NCBI GenBank assembly: GCA_027257055.1
Contig: JAPVLO010000056.1
Coordinates: forward strand, 1,612,001-1,676,000
Length of the DNA: 64,000 nucleotides
From: Cephalopachus bancanus
Lineage: Eukaryota > Chordata > Mammalia > Primates > Tarsiidae
Reading direction: 5' to 3'
Part shown: positions 41,636 to 52,964 of the stretch, piece after piece
Layout of the letters: every line of letters starts with the position of its first letter
Numbering within the stretch: position 1 is the first letter of the stretch
Made by a program: the position numbers and the translations under genes
Notes under the pieces: model-generated
The model's input: only the letters and a program-made list of their open reading frames with translations
What the model was told of the DNA's origin: nothing
Database searches by the model: none

Positions 41636-42560
41636 CCAGAGTGGTATGTTTTAGGGTCAAGCCTGAGATCAGAACAGTATAAGTGAAGGAGATGGTGAGA
41701 GCAGATGAGACAGGAGATTGGGTATGGAGCCTTGAAGGTCATTGTAAAGACTGACCTCTTGTCTGTGTGGAACAGGAAGTCAATGCAAGGTTTTGAGCAC
41801 CTAAGTGAGATCAACTGGCATGTATTCTAAAAGCAAAAGTTTGGTTGTGGTGTTGAGGAGAGACAGTAGGAGAGTGAGAACAGAAGCACAGAGAACCACT
41901 GGTGCATTAATCCAGGTACAAAATGATGGAGGCTCAGCACAGAGAGGTGGTGTTTGTAGGATAAGAGGTAGGCAACTTTCGGATATATTTTGAAAGCACA
42001 GAAAAGGTGATACGGTTTTAATCTGTGCAAATAGATGAAAGCAATTATTATTTATTAAAGTGGGGGAAACTGAGAGAAACAGAGAAACAGCAGGGGTTGG
42101 GGGATTCAGGAATTGGTTGTAGAAAGCTGAAGTTTGAGGTTCTTTTCTCATCCAGGTGAAAGGTCAAATTGACATTAGAAAGAAGAGTCTGTAGTTCACA
42201 GAAGAAGTCCAGGGCTAGAAGCATAAATTTGAAACTTGTCAGCATAACAATAGCATTTCAACCCATGACATCATCACAGTGATGGATAGAAACAGAAAAG
42301 ATGGGACCAGGGCTAAACCCAGGTGCATTTTGATATTAAGATGCCAGAAAGTTATGAAGAATCAGCACAAAGAAAATACATCTAGCGATCTGGGAGGAGA
42401 ATCAAGAGAATGTGATATATGGTCAAGTGAAAAAAGGATCAACTAAATCAACTATTGGTCAAATAAAATATGGACACCCAATTTAACCATGTAGAAATTG
42501 GTGACCTGGACAAGAAAAGTTTTTGTGAGTGATGTGGCGAAAGCCTTCTCTGGGGAAGGT
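41636..42560 (-). mobile_element. L2 LINE, second part
   Basis: GGAGCCTTGAAGGTCATTGT, AGCACCTAAGTGAGATCAAC, GCATTAATCCAGGTACAAAA, TTCTCATCCAGGTGAAAGG, AGCGATCTGGGAGGAGAATC: antisense L2. Altogether about 1.3 kb, the longest L2 in the window. Confidence 0.8.
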
Positions 42561-42865
42561 TCTAGAAAGGATGGGAGAAATAGAACCAGTGACAAAGTAC
42601 AGATAAGGCTGCCATTGGTCTTGGTTCACCTGTGGCAACCCTAGTTTGTACCTATAGACCAATGTTCTGTCCAGTTAACAATTTCTCAGTCCGGATGATA
42701 AATTATATGATCAGTCTATGTATAGACAACTCTTCTAGGTATCTGTTAGCATATGGCACCCATTCATCCACATAACAGTGCACTTTGCTCTTTCTAGTTG
42801 TCTTGATGTAAATATGTGTCAAATCTCTACTTGTTCAGAGCACAAAGGCCTGGAGAACTCTCCCT
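42561..42865. other. Unassigned sequence
   Basis: No repeat or gene recognised. Confidence 0.5.
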
Positions 42866-43030
42866 AGAATAATTGTTCTCAACCAGGGCTGAACAAAAAG
42901 AATCACTTAGAAACCACGGACCTATCCTCAGTGATTTTGATTCAATTGGTCTGAGATATAGTCTGGGCCTGCTTCTCCTCCAGGGGATTTTAATGTGTAG
43001 CCGGGGGTGGACACCACTGCCCTGATTAAT
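42866..43030. mobile_element. MER5-type hAT relic
   Basis: ATTGTTCTCAACCAGGGCTG at one end, AAGAATCACTTAGAAACC, and TTTTAATGTGTAGCCGGGG toward the other. Confidence 0.65.
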
Positions 43031-43074
43031 GAACAAGCAACAAACAGGTCAATATGATAGAGGTTATACCCCAC

Positions 43075-43345
43075 TTCAGCAATCTCTTCAGAATTTTCCT
43101 CCTTGTGCATTCCTATTATCAATGCTCTGGTTCATACATTCATTTTGATTACCTTGAACTATTAAAATTGTTCTCCAAAAAGTTTCTCTGCCTCAGGCTC
43201 ACCTCCTCCCATCCTTTTTCTCTGGTATTACCACACTATCCCTCTCAACTGACTCTGTCCTCCCTTTTAAAACTTCTCATGTGGACTTACTGACTTCAGG
43301 TTTAAATTCAAATTTCTTAAAATATTATTCAAAGTCCCACAGTAC
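43075..43345 (+). mobile_element. L2 LINE relic
   Basis: TCTGCCTCAGGCTCACCTCC, ACTTCAGGTTTAAATTCAAA: diverged sense L2. Confidence 0.4.
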
Positions 43346-43655
43346 TCAAGAGTTGTTTTGTGAATGTGTGAATAAATACATGAATGAATGGGCTCAGACC
43401 ACTGGGGCGACAGATGCAGAAACAGAATGAGTGACCAAGCAACATGGGCTCTAATGGATGGCTTTTAAAGTCCCCTCAGAACCTCAAGAACCTCCAAATC
43501 TATGCGTGCTAGGAATTTCCCACTTGACACATACATTCTTGTGTACATTTTGCTTGAACAAACCTTGCCTTGCCATGAAGAGTTGGAGTACAGGGAAGAG
43601 GGAAAAGTAGAGAGTGAGTGTCCGCATCTCACATTTCTTTACCCTGTCTTCGTCT
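43346..43655. other. Unassigned sequence
   Basis: A TGAATGAATG word near 43380 is L2-terminus-like. Otherwise unrecognised. Confidence 0.4.
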
Positions 43656-43659
43656 ACAC

Positions 43660-44045
43660 CCCAGTTCCACTCAGAAATTGAATTTATCCTTCAAACAAGT
43701 CGTGCTCCCTTGCCTCCCAGGTTTTGCACCTGAATTCTTCTCCCTGGATTACTCTTCCTCTCCTTTCTTCAACTAGCTAATTCCTGCTCATCCCTTAGCT
43801 GTTGACTGCGTGATAAATTCCTCTGATGAGGTTTCCCTGACACCTGTCACCTCCATCTCCACTATCCCCATCAACCCTGGGTCAAAGGCCTTTATGCAAC
43901 ATCCCCACAGCTCCTGTGCTTTCCTCAGCACAGCTCCCATCACACTCTATTGTAATTGTCACCTTACATGCCTATGTTCCCAACTAGACAGCCAGGACCA
44001 TATCTATTTGCTTCAAGGCTCAATAATTCTTCTTTAAATGAACAA
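43660..44045 (+). mobile_element. L2 LINE relic
   Basis: TCTCCCTGGATTACTCTTCC, GATGAGGTTTCCCTGACACC, CAGCCAGGACCATATCTATT. Confidence 0.65.
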
Positions 44046-44865
44046 TGTGTACTCAATCTAAAGGGTTATGGAAGCATCTTTAAGAACTACTAAAAGTTCA
44101 CAGGGGCCAAGCTCTCCTTTAAAATGTGACAGCCCTAAGAATGTCACCCATAGAAGCCCCTGCACCCCACCCTGCTTTGCTTTGCCCCACCCTGGTTGGT
44201 AGACATGTGCTTTGCATTGGCCCTGGTGCCTGCAACTTGTGATTCATGCTGAAAGCACATCTGAAACTCTCATCTTTATAGCTCTTTTCTGAGAAAATTA
44301 CCCAATCTGGCAGTCCTCCTGGCCCCAAGAATACTTGACAGATCAAAATGAACCAGGCCAGATGGAAAGGGGGAATGAACTCCACCATCTAATTGTCCAA
44401 TGCCTGAAAAATGTTGGCTTTGAAATAATGCAGGTCCTCTCTTGTGCTTTGCCTAGAATCAGAGGAAGGTGTTCTCTGCTGGGCCAAGGCAGTAAGGTCT
44501 CTGTGTCCCTGGCTGAGGCTGCCAAGTGAGCTCTGTATCCACAGCAGTGCTTCCTGCCAGGTGGAGCGTCACAGCTGTGGAATCAGAGAAATTGGGCAAG
44601 AGGAGGAAAAAAAAAGTTTTCCAACTCAGTGAAAGAACAAGTCTTGGAGAACGAGCTCAGGGAAAGTGGAAGTCCCAAGCAAGGCCAAGAATCATGGAAT
44701 AAAATTCACGTGGCAAGGATTTTAGCAACTGTAAGATCTAGAGGATAGCGACTGCCCAGAAAGCTAGGGGGAAGAATAAATGTGCCCAGGGACACATGCG
44801 GAATGTCAATGCTTTCTTATCGTCTGGCATTTGTTGCAAAACTTTCTACAGAGTCAAACTGTACA
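44046..44865. other. Unassigned sequence
   Basis: Somewhat higher GC around 44120-44560. Frames of 60-90 codons occur on both strands at 44119-44632 without domains, typical of chance in GC-richer DNA. No repeat recognised. Confidence 0.45.
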
Positions 44866-45044
44866 TTATTTTATTCACCAAGCTTTTACATAGCCTGTGT
44901 ACTTAATATAACTCTCTTGGTCTGTACAACTGTTCTATTATTATAATTCCCATTGTAGAAATGAGAAAATTATATTTCAAAGAGGCCCACAGGTGGTCAA
45001 AGCAGATTTTATGCCCCAAACCTGTCTTATCCAAGGCCCCTGTT
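44866..45044 (-). mobile_element. MIR SINE
   Basis: TATAATTCCCATTGTAGAAA, ATTTCAAAGAGGCCCACAG: antisense MIR. Confidence 0.7.
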
Positions 45045-45215
45045 CTGGATTTGAGCCCTTCCTAAATCACCCTTCAGGCTGAGCAACCCTGAGCAGTTAC
45101 TCCCTCTCTCTCTCTCTCTCTCTTCATCTACCAAATGAGGTTGTTGTAGCCAATAAGATTATCTATATGAAATGACTTCATCGACTATAAAGCACTATGC
45201 AAATTTGAGTTACAT
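45045..45215 (+). mobile_element. MIR SINE with (CT)n expansion
   Basis: TTTGAGCCCTTCCTAAATC, CATCTACCAAATGAGGTTG, AAAGCACTATGCAAATTTG. A (CT)n run at 45103-45122 has grown out of the MIR word CCTCTCT. Confidence 0.75.
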
Positions 45216-45424
45216 GTGTTTGTTTATTTGCTTGCTTGCCTGTCTGAATCCTATTTAATTCCACAATGTGGCCTACATGAGACCACACAAGATAACACTA
45301 TGTGATAATTTGAATATTGGTGCAGATGGAAATACAGAACAGATAACATTTTCTGCTTGATGGATCTTCATGGAGAGAGACTTTGCATGCACAAACAAAA
45401 CCTAATGACTCCATCTCACAAGCA

Positions 45425-45700
45425 CAGAGTCATTCATTCAACGAACCCTTGCCAAGCCTCTATGCTGGATCAGACCTGAGTGCAATATATAAATGATGAA
45501 CAAAACACACTGTCCTCAAGGATCTCAGAATCAGAATCTACAAAAGAAAGTAGAATCGCAAATGAGCCATTTTAACAGTGCTTCCAGCAACGTAGGAAAG
45601 AATATCACACTAAGTTGCAAGTTTGGGGACTGTGACAGGACATTTAACCCAAGAAAGTTCTCCTGGAATCCCTGAGCTGTTTCCTGAAAAATGGACTGGT
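45425..45700 (-). mobile_element. L2 LINE 3' region
   Basis: CATTCATTCAACGAACCCTT, GTCCTCAAGGATCTCAGAAT, TAGAATCGCAAATGAGCCAT. Confidence 0.6.
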
Positions 45701-46104
45701 TTACAAGGCAATGCCTGGTGGTGAAAGAGGAGCTAGATATTTATATTCAGGGTGAGAGGGCATGTGCGAGTTGCAGGGTTGTGCACCTGCAAATAATTGC
45801 CCTTCTGAAGCTCAGAGTTGTAAAGGTGGGTGGGGCACATATGATGAAGTTGCAAGAGCTGAAGTAACCCCCAGCTCAACTCACCGATGTCCCCATTCCA
45901 GAACACACTGAAACATGGTAGAGTCTTCCAGAGCCTTCATGAGCCTGCTGCTACATTCAACTCTATCATCTTTTCTAGTTGCTTCTATGAGTACAGTAAC
46001 CTCTTACCCACACCAGGTCTCACTTCCCTTATAAGCAAAGGTGGGTGGCCTACAGTTCAGAGAGGTCATGCCCATTTCCCTTATTTCCTGGAAAACTGAA
46101 CGTG
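45701..46104. other. Unassigned sequence
   Basis: No gene or repeat recognised with confidence. Confidence 0.5.
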
Positions 46105-46345
46105 TAGTGTCTCAGACCTTGGGTTCTGGAGTCGCACTGTCCCACCTTCAAAGCCTGGCGTTGCCACTTACTTGCTCCATAACACTGGGCAAACCATTTA
46201 TCTTCCCAGGCCTCAGCTTCTTCATTCGTGAAAAGAGGACAGTCATGTCACCTACCACATAAGGTCTGTGACAATTAAATGAGAAATACATATAAAGGAA
46301 TTTGAACAATGTCTCATACCTAGCTATTATTCAAAAAGTGCTATT
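46105..46345 (+). mobile_element. MIR SINE, near full length
   Basis: GGGTTCTGGAGTCGCACTGT, GGCGTTGCCACTTACTTGCT, GCCTCAGCTTCTTCATTCGT, GACAATTAAATGAGAAATAC. Confidence 0.88.
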
Positions 46346-47228
46346 TTTATCATTATTGTGATAATTACCTCACGCACTGACTTCTACAAGTCCAGACACT
46401 TTTTTCACCATTATTTTCTATGCCTGGGAAAACTTGCATTAAGAGTGAGAATGAAAGAAAATATATGCAAGACATATTAATTACTATGGAGAAAGAACAC
46501 AAAGCATGAAAAGCCAGTTCACAAAGTCTCACAAGGCTGCTATGATATAATTTCAAGTTTGACTTCCAGTTCTCTGGTGACCAAAATGCAAACGAGAGCC
46601 AATCCATAATTATTTCCCCAGGACAGTTCTAAAATACTTTCTTCCAGGGACTTCACACAGGAGAAACTACATGGTGTATGCACGATATTCACAATGGTGT
46701 CCCTACAGCAAAGGCATGAAGCATCATCCTACCTGGTTCTGCACGAGGCCCTGGTGATCCAGTCCACTGACCTCTAGATGGCTCGGCTTGATTCCAGAAA
46801 AGAACCTCAGACACACAGACAGGTGAGTGGATTGTTCACATTCCAAAGATCCTTTGGGAAGAACACATCCTTCAGCCAGTACAGGGAGGTAAGGGTGGAA
46901 TAGAAAGATGGAAACCTTACCTCCCAGTGTGGGCCCGGAATGGATGTGGTCTTGGGTGCTGATTAAGGGTACTAAAGCAAATATTATTTTTAGCAACGTT
47001 GCTTTAGCTGCAGTGAATGGCCAAAACAAAACAGGGATAGTAGTTAGGAAAAGACTGCACTTACCTAGATAAAGGATGCAGTTCAAAACCAGGCTGTACC
47101 GATGGAGTCTGTTGCCAAGAGGCGATTTTGCCTCATGCAACCTACTTCATGGTTACAATTTTGAAAAATCTCCACTGGGTTTACACTTGGGAAGAGCTGG
47201 TGGAGCTAGTGAATGGACAGGCTCGGAA
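46346..47228. other. Unassigned sequence, about 880 bp
   Basis: A 138-codon minus frame (46724-47140) lies here with no recognisable domain. No repeat recognised. Confidence 0.45.
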
Positions 47229-47229
47229 A

Positions 47230-47330
47230 AGAGGATTCAGTCAGCAAGAGGCTGGGTTAAAGCCTCTGGAATAAGAAAGCCAGTATCTGTCCTACCTCCT
47301 ATTTGCTGTGTGACCCTGTCTCACCACAGG
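47230..47330 (+). mobile_element. MIR SINE fragment
   Basis: AAGCCTCTGGAATAAGAAAG and TTTGCTGTGTGACCCTGTCT. Confidence 0.6.
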
Positions 47331-47359
47331 TCCTACCACAATGGCAGGGGCTTTACCTG

Positions 47360-47605
47360 TAAGAGAGGACAGTGCCACTTACTGAGCATCTACTCCATGC
47401 CAGCCTCAGAGTAATTCACCGGTCTTAATTTTATCATTTGATTCCCAAATAGCTTTGGTAGTTTGATGTTGTTATCCATACTTATGGATGAAAAATTGAG
47501 GCTCACAGGAGCAAGTTGAGCTATCCAAAAACATATGGTAAGTGACAGAGCCAGAATCCAAACCAGGATGTCTTCAGTGAACTGTGATCTGAACTCACCC
47601 AGAGG
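47360..47605 (-). mobile_element. MIR SINE, near full length
   Basis: CCACTTACTGAGCATCTACT, GATGAAAAATTGAGGCTCAC, AAGTGACAGAGCCAGAATCC. Confidence 0.85.
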
Positions 47606-48055
47606 TGGCTCACCATATTGGGGTGTTTTAGGGCCATCTGAGATCATAAAGGTAAGCAATTTTTTGTTAACAAGTTATACTAGTGTCAATGATCATTGCC
47701 AGAAACATGTATGACATTGTGCTTTTCTATTGCCAGAAAAAAAAAAACCCAACCTTCGATATGTTTTTAGGTCAATCAGTAGTTGCTGACACAAAGTTGT
47801 TATTGCCCTCCAAAATCTCCTGAAACCATTGCTTTAAATGCAAACACCATCTCTTTTCCATGATCTGTAAACTAAAATTAAAAAGCACATCAGAAAGAGC
47901 TCTTTAAAAAAAATGCAAGCACCAAAGACCTTAGCCTGACTAAATTTTCCTGAACAGAAATAAGACAGAAGAGATCATGAAGCTGTGGGTAACACCAGGA
48001 CTTCACAGTTGCCCAACCTCCTCTTCCATTGCCTTTAATCAGCCTTTAAAAAGAA
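47606..48055. other. Unassigned sequence
   Basis: No repeat or gene recognised. Confidence 0.5.
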
Positions 48056-48345
48056 ACTGGCCTATAATCCCAGCACTTTAGGAGACCAAGGTGAGAGGAT
48101 TGCCTGAGCCCATGGGTTCGAGACCACCCTGGACAACTTGGCGAGACTTCATCTCTACAATAAATTGAAAAATTAGCCAGGCATGGTGGCACATGACTGT
48201 AGTTCCAACTACTTGGAAGGCTGAGACAGAAAACCTCCTGAGCCTAGTAGGTCAAGGCTGCAGGGGCCATGAGAGTGCCACTGCCCTCCAGCCTGGGCAA
48301 CAGAGTAAAACTTCAACTCAAAAAAAGAAAAGAAACGAAAAGAAA
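48056..48345 (+). mobile_element. Alu SINE, 5'-truncated
   Basis: Begins within the left arm at GGCCTATAATCCCAGCACTT, lacking the first 25 or so bases, then linker and full right arm. The tail is AAAAGAAACGAAAAG-like. AAAAGAAAC occurs just before the start and within the tail, a possible target duplication. Confidence 0.88.
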
Positions 48346-48639
48346 CCGAAAAAAAGGAGAATAACTGTCAGTGTCCTGTCAGCATCCATGATAGACAACT
48401 CCATGATGGCTCAAAATCAAATCCTAAGAGAAAACAGGCCTAGACTACTCACAGCTTGGTCCCACCAAAGAATTCTCATTCCCAGAGGAAAATGTCCACC
48501 ACTTTCAGTCCTCAAGAAACTAACTTCTGTACCAATTCATGAGGTTCCCTAGAGTGGCAGCACCCACTTTCACTGAAACAAGAAGACAGGGGTGTGTGAT
48601 TATGTGCTGAGGCCCAGTTCAGAAAATATTTTGAACAAC
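48346..48639. other. Unassigned sequence
   Basis: No repeat or gene recognised. Confidence 0.5.
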
Positions 48640-48800
48640 ACAGTGGTAGGAAGAGAAAGAACATCAAGATTAGGTTATACCTGCATTCAAATCCCATATT
48701 TGCCATTTAGTATCACTGCAAACTTGAATGAGTCAGTTACTCTCTCTGAACCTCAGAGACACATCAACAAGATAAAATAAAAATAGCAATGCTGGATGGG
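48640..48800 (+). mobile_element. MIR SINE
   Basis: TGCATTCAAATCCCATATTT, AGTTACTCTCTCTGAACCTC. Confidence 0.7.
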
Positions 48801-48869
48801 TAGGATTGGTTGGGGAGTATCAGGATAGCTAGACCCGTTGAAGGAAGGCAAACCAGAGGGCTAGCATGC

Positions 48870-48992
48870 AGGGGCAGAAAGAGGCAGGATTTGCAACTAA
48901 ACTGACTTGAGTTTAAGTCTCAACTTCACTACTTATAAGCTCTGGGACTCTGAGATCTTTCTTAAACCCTCTGACCCTTCTACTATAAAATA
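48870..48992 (+). mobile_element. MIR SINE, first part (split by Alu)
   Basis: CTTGAGTTTAAGTCTCAACT, AACCCTCTGACCCTTCTACT. Continues at 49305 after the Alu. Confidence 0.8.
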
Positions 48993-48999
48993 AGTCATA

Positions 49000-49296
49000 G
49001 CCGGGCTTGGTGGCTCAGCCTGTAATCCCGCGCCTTTGGGAGGCTGAGGTGAGTGGATTGCCTGAGCTCGCGGGTTCGAGACCCGCCTGGGCAGCGAAAC
49101 CTCATCTCTATAATAAATAAAAAAAAAAAATTAGCCGGGCGTGGTAGCACATGCCTGTAATTCCGGCTACTCGGAAGGCTGAGGAGGAAGGATCGCTGGA
49201 GCCCAGCAGGTCGAGGCTGCGGTGGCCGGAAGCAGCCACTGCACTCCAGTCTGGGCAACAAAGTGAGACTCCAACTCAAAAAAAAAAAAAAAAAAA
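49000..49296 (+). mobile_element. Alu SINE, CpG-rich, likely among the youngest here
   Basis: Full dimer starting GCCGGGCTTGGTGGCTCAGC with many CpGs retained (CCCGCGCC, CTCGCGGGTTCGAGACCCGC, GGTCGAGG) and a pure A tail. AGTCATA at 48993-48999 and 49298-49304 is the short target duplication, inside a MIR. Confidence 0.94.
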
Positions 49297-49304
49297 GAGT
49301 CATA

Positions 49305-49385
49305 ATATCTACCTTGCAGGGTTTTTATGAGAGTAGGAAACACTTTTGCAAAGCATCTCAAACACAGCAAGCACTCCCAAAGTAG
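49305..49385 (+). mobile_element. MIR SINE, second part
   Basis: TTGCAGGGTTTTTATGAGAG, AAGCATCTCAAACACAGCAA: completes the MIR begun at 48870. Confidence 0.75.
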
Positions 49386-49389
49386 TGAT

Positions 49390-49570
49390 CCTTATTGTTT
49401 ACCAGATGCAATGCTAGATATTGGGGATGTAAAGATGAACGCTCAATGAGGCACCCTACCATCGTAGCTAACTAGTTTTCTAACATCTCTGCATATCCAT
49501 TTCTTTATCCATAATGTAGGTTAACAACCCTTTCCTGCCTTGCTCATAAGGCTAATGCTAAAATTAACAA
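49390..49570. mobile_element. L2 end (-) then MIR fragment (+)
   Basis: ATGCAATGCTAGATATTGGG at 49407 is antisense L2-like. TATCCATTTCTTTATCCATA at 49494 onward is sense MIR-like. Both short. Confidence 0.45.
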
Positions 49571-49574
49571 CAAT

Positions 49575-49668
49575 AGCACAGTAATTACAATAGCTAACAC
49601 TTACGAAGTGATTACAATATGGTAGGCACATTACCAAATATATTCCTTGCATTTTTTAATTTAATCTT
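49575..49668 (-). mobile_element. MIR SINE, first part (split by LTR)
   Basis: ATAGCTAACACTTACGAAGT, TAGGCACATTACCAAATATA. The rest lies at 50286-50445. Confidence 0.8.
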
Positions 49669-50285
49669 TATGGTAGGCAAAACAACCCTCAAGGATGCCC
49701 ATACCTTGATTCCTAGAGCCTGTAAATATTATCTTCTATGGCAAAAAAGATCTTGCAGATGTGACTGTGTTAAGTATTTTGAGATATTGAGATTATTCTG
49801 AATAAATCTAGCCACACAACATCTTAAAAGTGGTGCATTTCTCTAACTGGAAGTCAGAGAGATGCGGCAGAAGATAAAGTCGGAGAGAGTTGAAGTGTGA
49901 GAAGGACTTGACATGTTGCTGGCTTTAAAGATGGAAGAAGGGGGCCACTATCCAAGGAATGCAAGTGGTACTATAAGCTAAGAATGACTCCTGGTCAACT
50001 GTCAGAAAGGGAACAGCAACTTCAGTTCTATGCCCGCAAGGGGCTGAATTCTGTCAATAACTTAAATGAGCCTGGAAATATACTCATCTCCAGAGCCTCC
50101 AAAATGGAACACAGTGCTACTGACACCTTGATTTTACCTTTGTGAAACCCAGGGCAGAGACACAGCTGGGCCACACTGTTTTTCAACTTCAGACCTACAG
50201 AATTGGTAAGATAGTACATGTGTAATTTTTAAGGTACTTAGTCTGTGTTATTTGTTTATGGAAGCAGAGAAAATAGAAAATCATC
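49669..50285 (+). mobile_element. MaLR LTR (MLT1-type), solo
   Basis: GGTAGGCAAAACAACCCTCA start, ATCTTGCAGATGTGACTGTG, CCAAGGAATGCAAGTGG, AGAGCCTCCAAAATGGAACA, ACACCTTGATTTTACCTTTG, with a TTTGTTTATGG... end. Inserted in a MIR. A middle stretch (about 49985-50080) departs from the usual LTR order. Confidence 0.85.
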
Positions 50286-50445
50286 AACACAGCCCTGTGA
50301 ACAAAAAATCATTATGATTCTCATTTTGCTGATGAGAAACTGAGACAAAGAAGAGTTAAATCCACCCAAGACCTTACAGCTAGAAACTGGGAGGGCTTCC
50401 CAATCCAGTCTAACTCAAGAGCCTTTGTTTCTGTAAACAGTCCTC
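50286..50445 (-). mobile_element. MIR SINE, second part
   Basis: CAGCCCTGTGAACAAAAAAT, GCTGATGAGAAACTGAGAC, AAGACCTTACAGCTAGAAAC: completes the MIR at 49575. Confidence 0.8.
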
Positions 50446-50505
50446 AGAGGCTCATAATAAGTGTTCAGTACATATTTGTGAAACAAAAGGATGGATAGAT
50501 GGATA
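50446..50505 (+). mobile_element. L2 LINE terminus
   Basis: CATAATAAGTGTTCAGTACA and a GGATGGATAGATGGATAG run. Confidence 0.5.
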
Positions 50506-50614
50506 GATAGAGACAAATACTGGGTATGACAAAGCTAAGGACATAGAAAGAATTGCTCCTTTTGTTACATTAAACAGATTCAGACCTGCCATTTCAAGCA
50601 TAGCTTGAGACATC

Positions 50615-50810
50615 AGAGACTTCTTGAACAAAAAGCACTGGACCACAAGTCAGGCTGCCTGTGTTCTGTTCTTGCTTGCTTTATTTCCTGTGTGACTTGG
50701 ACCAATCTCTGCACCACTCCGATCCTGCTTTCTTGTCTGTTAGCTAGGAATGACAGACCTTGTACAGCCTCCCTGTCACGGGTACCATGAGGCTCACATG
50801 GGACGTGGAG
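50615..50810 (+). mobile_element. MIR SINE
   Basis: AAAAAGCACTGGACCACAAG head, TCCTGTGTGACTTGGACCAA, TGTCTGTTAGCTAGGAATGA. Confidence 0.8.
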
Positions 50811-50889
50811 ATGAAAAAGGAGTAAGCAGTGATCTACAACTCACCACTCCATTTGGTCACTCGGAGTCTGCTGAGGCTTTCCCTTACCG

Positions 50890-51200
50890 GGCAATGTGAG
50901 GGGTGCTGAGGATACGGTGGTTAGAGAGACAGGAAGCTTGTCATGGCAACAGAGGCAGAAACACATTATTGAGGAGCTGGATGAGCTGTCCAAGGTCATC
51001 TTAGGCCAAGAGACTCCCCTCGACACAATGTATGTGCATTGGTGAGATAGGGGGTGGGTGGTCCTGGAAGACTTCCCAGTAAAGCCATCTCCCGAAATAG
51101 GAGTTGACTAAATGTATGTGAAGAGGGAGGACCTTTTTAACCAAGAAGCAACAGCCTGTCAAAGTCATTCATGTCCTGATCAGAAAGTCACTGAGAGTTT
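50890..51200 (-). mobile_element. L2 LINE relic
   Basis: GGGTGCTGAGGATACGGTGG, TCCTGGAAGACTTCCCAG. Confidence 0.6.
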
Positions 51201-51249
51201 ATGGGTAGTCATTAGGGTGGTCACACATATTCCCCTTTTCCTTTCCTTT

Positions 51250-51412
51250 CAAGAACAAGTTAGGATAGCACTCTCTTGACTTTTTAAAATTCATTGGGGC
51301 CTGTGACTGGCTTTGGCTGATGAAATATGAGTAAGATATGACCGCTGTCAATTCTGCAAGGAAGATTTTTATAGTCAGTGCCCAACCAGTAGGTGACTAG
51401 AGAGATGCTGGC
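51250..51412 (+). mobile_element. MaLR-like LTR, first part (split by hAT)
   Basis: CCTGTGACTGGCTTTGGCTG, ATATGAGTAAGATATGACC resemble an old MLT-type LTR. It resumes after a hAT element at 51713. Confidence 0.5.
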
Positions 51413-51712
51413 ACTGTTCAGCAGAAATATAATGCAAGCCACGTACCCAATTTTAAATTTCCTAGTAGCCATACTAAAGTCAAAGGTAAAAAGAAATGAG
51501 TGAAATTAATTTTAATAATATATAAACTACATTAACCCAATATATTTAAAATATTTCAATATGTAATCAATATACAGATTATTGAGATATTTTCTCTTTT
51601 TTTGGTATGGAGTCTTTGTGATGTGACGTGATGTGTATTTTATACCCACAGAACATCTTAGTTGGACAAACTCTATTTCAAGTGTTCAGTAGCCAGGCTA
51701 CTGTGTTGGACA
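51413..51712. mobile_element. hAT-Charlie-type MER element, near complete
   Basis: TCAGCAGAAATATAATGCAA, AATTTTAAATTTCCTAGTAG, AGTGAAATTAATTTTAATAA and, at the other end, TTTCAAGTGTTCAGTAGCC and TGTTGGACAA. Non-autonomous. Confidence 0.8.
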
Positions 51713-51870
51713 ACACAAATGTAGCAGATTGAAGTCTCGAGAACTTTGGCCCATGAGGAAAAGACACTGAGCAGGGGCCCCAGCTGACACCCAGGAAGTA
51801 TGTAGCATAAGCAAGACATAAAGCATTGTTTCCAAAAGCCACTGTTCTTGCAGCTTAACTTCTCCCTGTA
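51713..51870 (+). mobile_element. MaLR-like LTR, second part
   Basis: GTATGTAGCATAAGCAAGAC then ATAAAGCATTG resemble the LTR 3' half whose first half is 51250-51412. Confidence 0.45.
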
Positions 51871-51879
51871 CACACCTCC

Positions 51880-52110
51880 TATTCCTAGAATATAAAGCAA
51901 ATCGAGGAAGACTGGAAAGTGAGGCATGAGTCAGTTCATGAAAAGCCTTTTATGAGATACTCAGGCATTTGGATTTTATCCCGAAGGAAAGTTAATGGAT
52001 TTTATGATGTGATCAGATTTGAGGGCCCACACTGGAGGCAGGAAAAATAAATAGGGGCGGGTACAATGTCCAGGCAACGAGGTCTGGTACAGGGATGGGG
52101 AAACCCAAAT
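51880..52110 (-). mobile_element. L2 LINE relic
   Basis: TCATGAAAAGCCTTTTATGA, CATTTGGATTTTATCCCGAA, GATGTGATCAGATTTGAGG. Confidence 0.75.
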
Positions 52111-52962
52111 AGAAAGGCAGACATGCAGTTCCCCATCAACCTGCTTAAGAGGCCGTTTGTTTGGTTCCAGATAGAAGGGGAGTTTTGTGGCCCAACCAGG
52201 GAGGGGCCCATCCGCATGGCCTCCTTCAATCTACCGTGGTATCAGTTTCATTTGTAGCTATTGGCTGCAAGGAATTATTCCACAGATCCATCATGGTAGA
52301 AAGCTTGGCCCTCATAAAGTATTTTAGATCAGTTTCAAGGTCATTTTCACATTTCTTTAAGGTCATTTTCCTCTTATTTTTCTTCCAGCTCAGACTAGAC
52401 TTTAAAACTTCCAGTTTTTCAAAGCACTCTAGCCGGGGTGGAGACTTTTTTTCCTTTGACATTTTTCCCCCCACAAATGAAATGGCTTAAAGAAGAGATG
52501 AAGAGGAAAAGCTGGTGATTGTTGGGATAATTCTGTATCATCCACAGAGAGGGAGGGGGTCAAGGCATGGGGTGGGTAGGGAAGGCTATGCAGATAGATA
52601 GGTATTGATTTGTAGTCATTACATCAAAATTCATTCCATGGAGCTGCTTTATTATATTTTGAGAATTCTAATTATTTATCTTTTCAAGTAGTGTAGAGGT
52701 GAGGGTGGAGACAGTTTGAACCTGCTACAGGCTGTTACCATGAAGAAACCTAGAGAAAACATTTTGGTGAGCTGAGGGTGATAGCCATGAGAAAGGCTTG
52801 TTTAAAAATTATTTTAAGGTTTTTCTCTGAGAGTTGTGTATGGAATACTATCAGCACAGTGATTTTCATATTGTTTAATCAGCCTTGGCCATGAGCAAGT
52901 CACCGTACTATGGAGGCAAAGAATTTGCACAGGCTCACAGGCATTAGAAATGAATTGTTAAC
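52111..52962. other. Unassigned sequence, about 850 bp
   Basis: AAGGTCATTTTC occurs twice at about 52338-52373. Overlapping frames on both strands up to 109 codons (52161-52490) lack domains. No repeat recognised. Confidence 0.5.
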
Positions 52963-52964
52963 TA

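Noticed and set aside
46724..47140. 138-codon minus-strand frame
   Set aside because: No recognisable domain or composition; no promoter, splice or poly(A) evidence.
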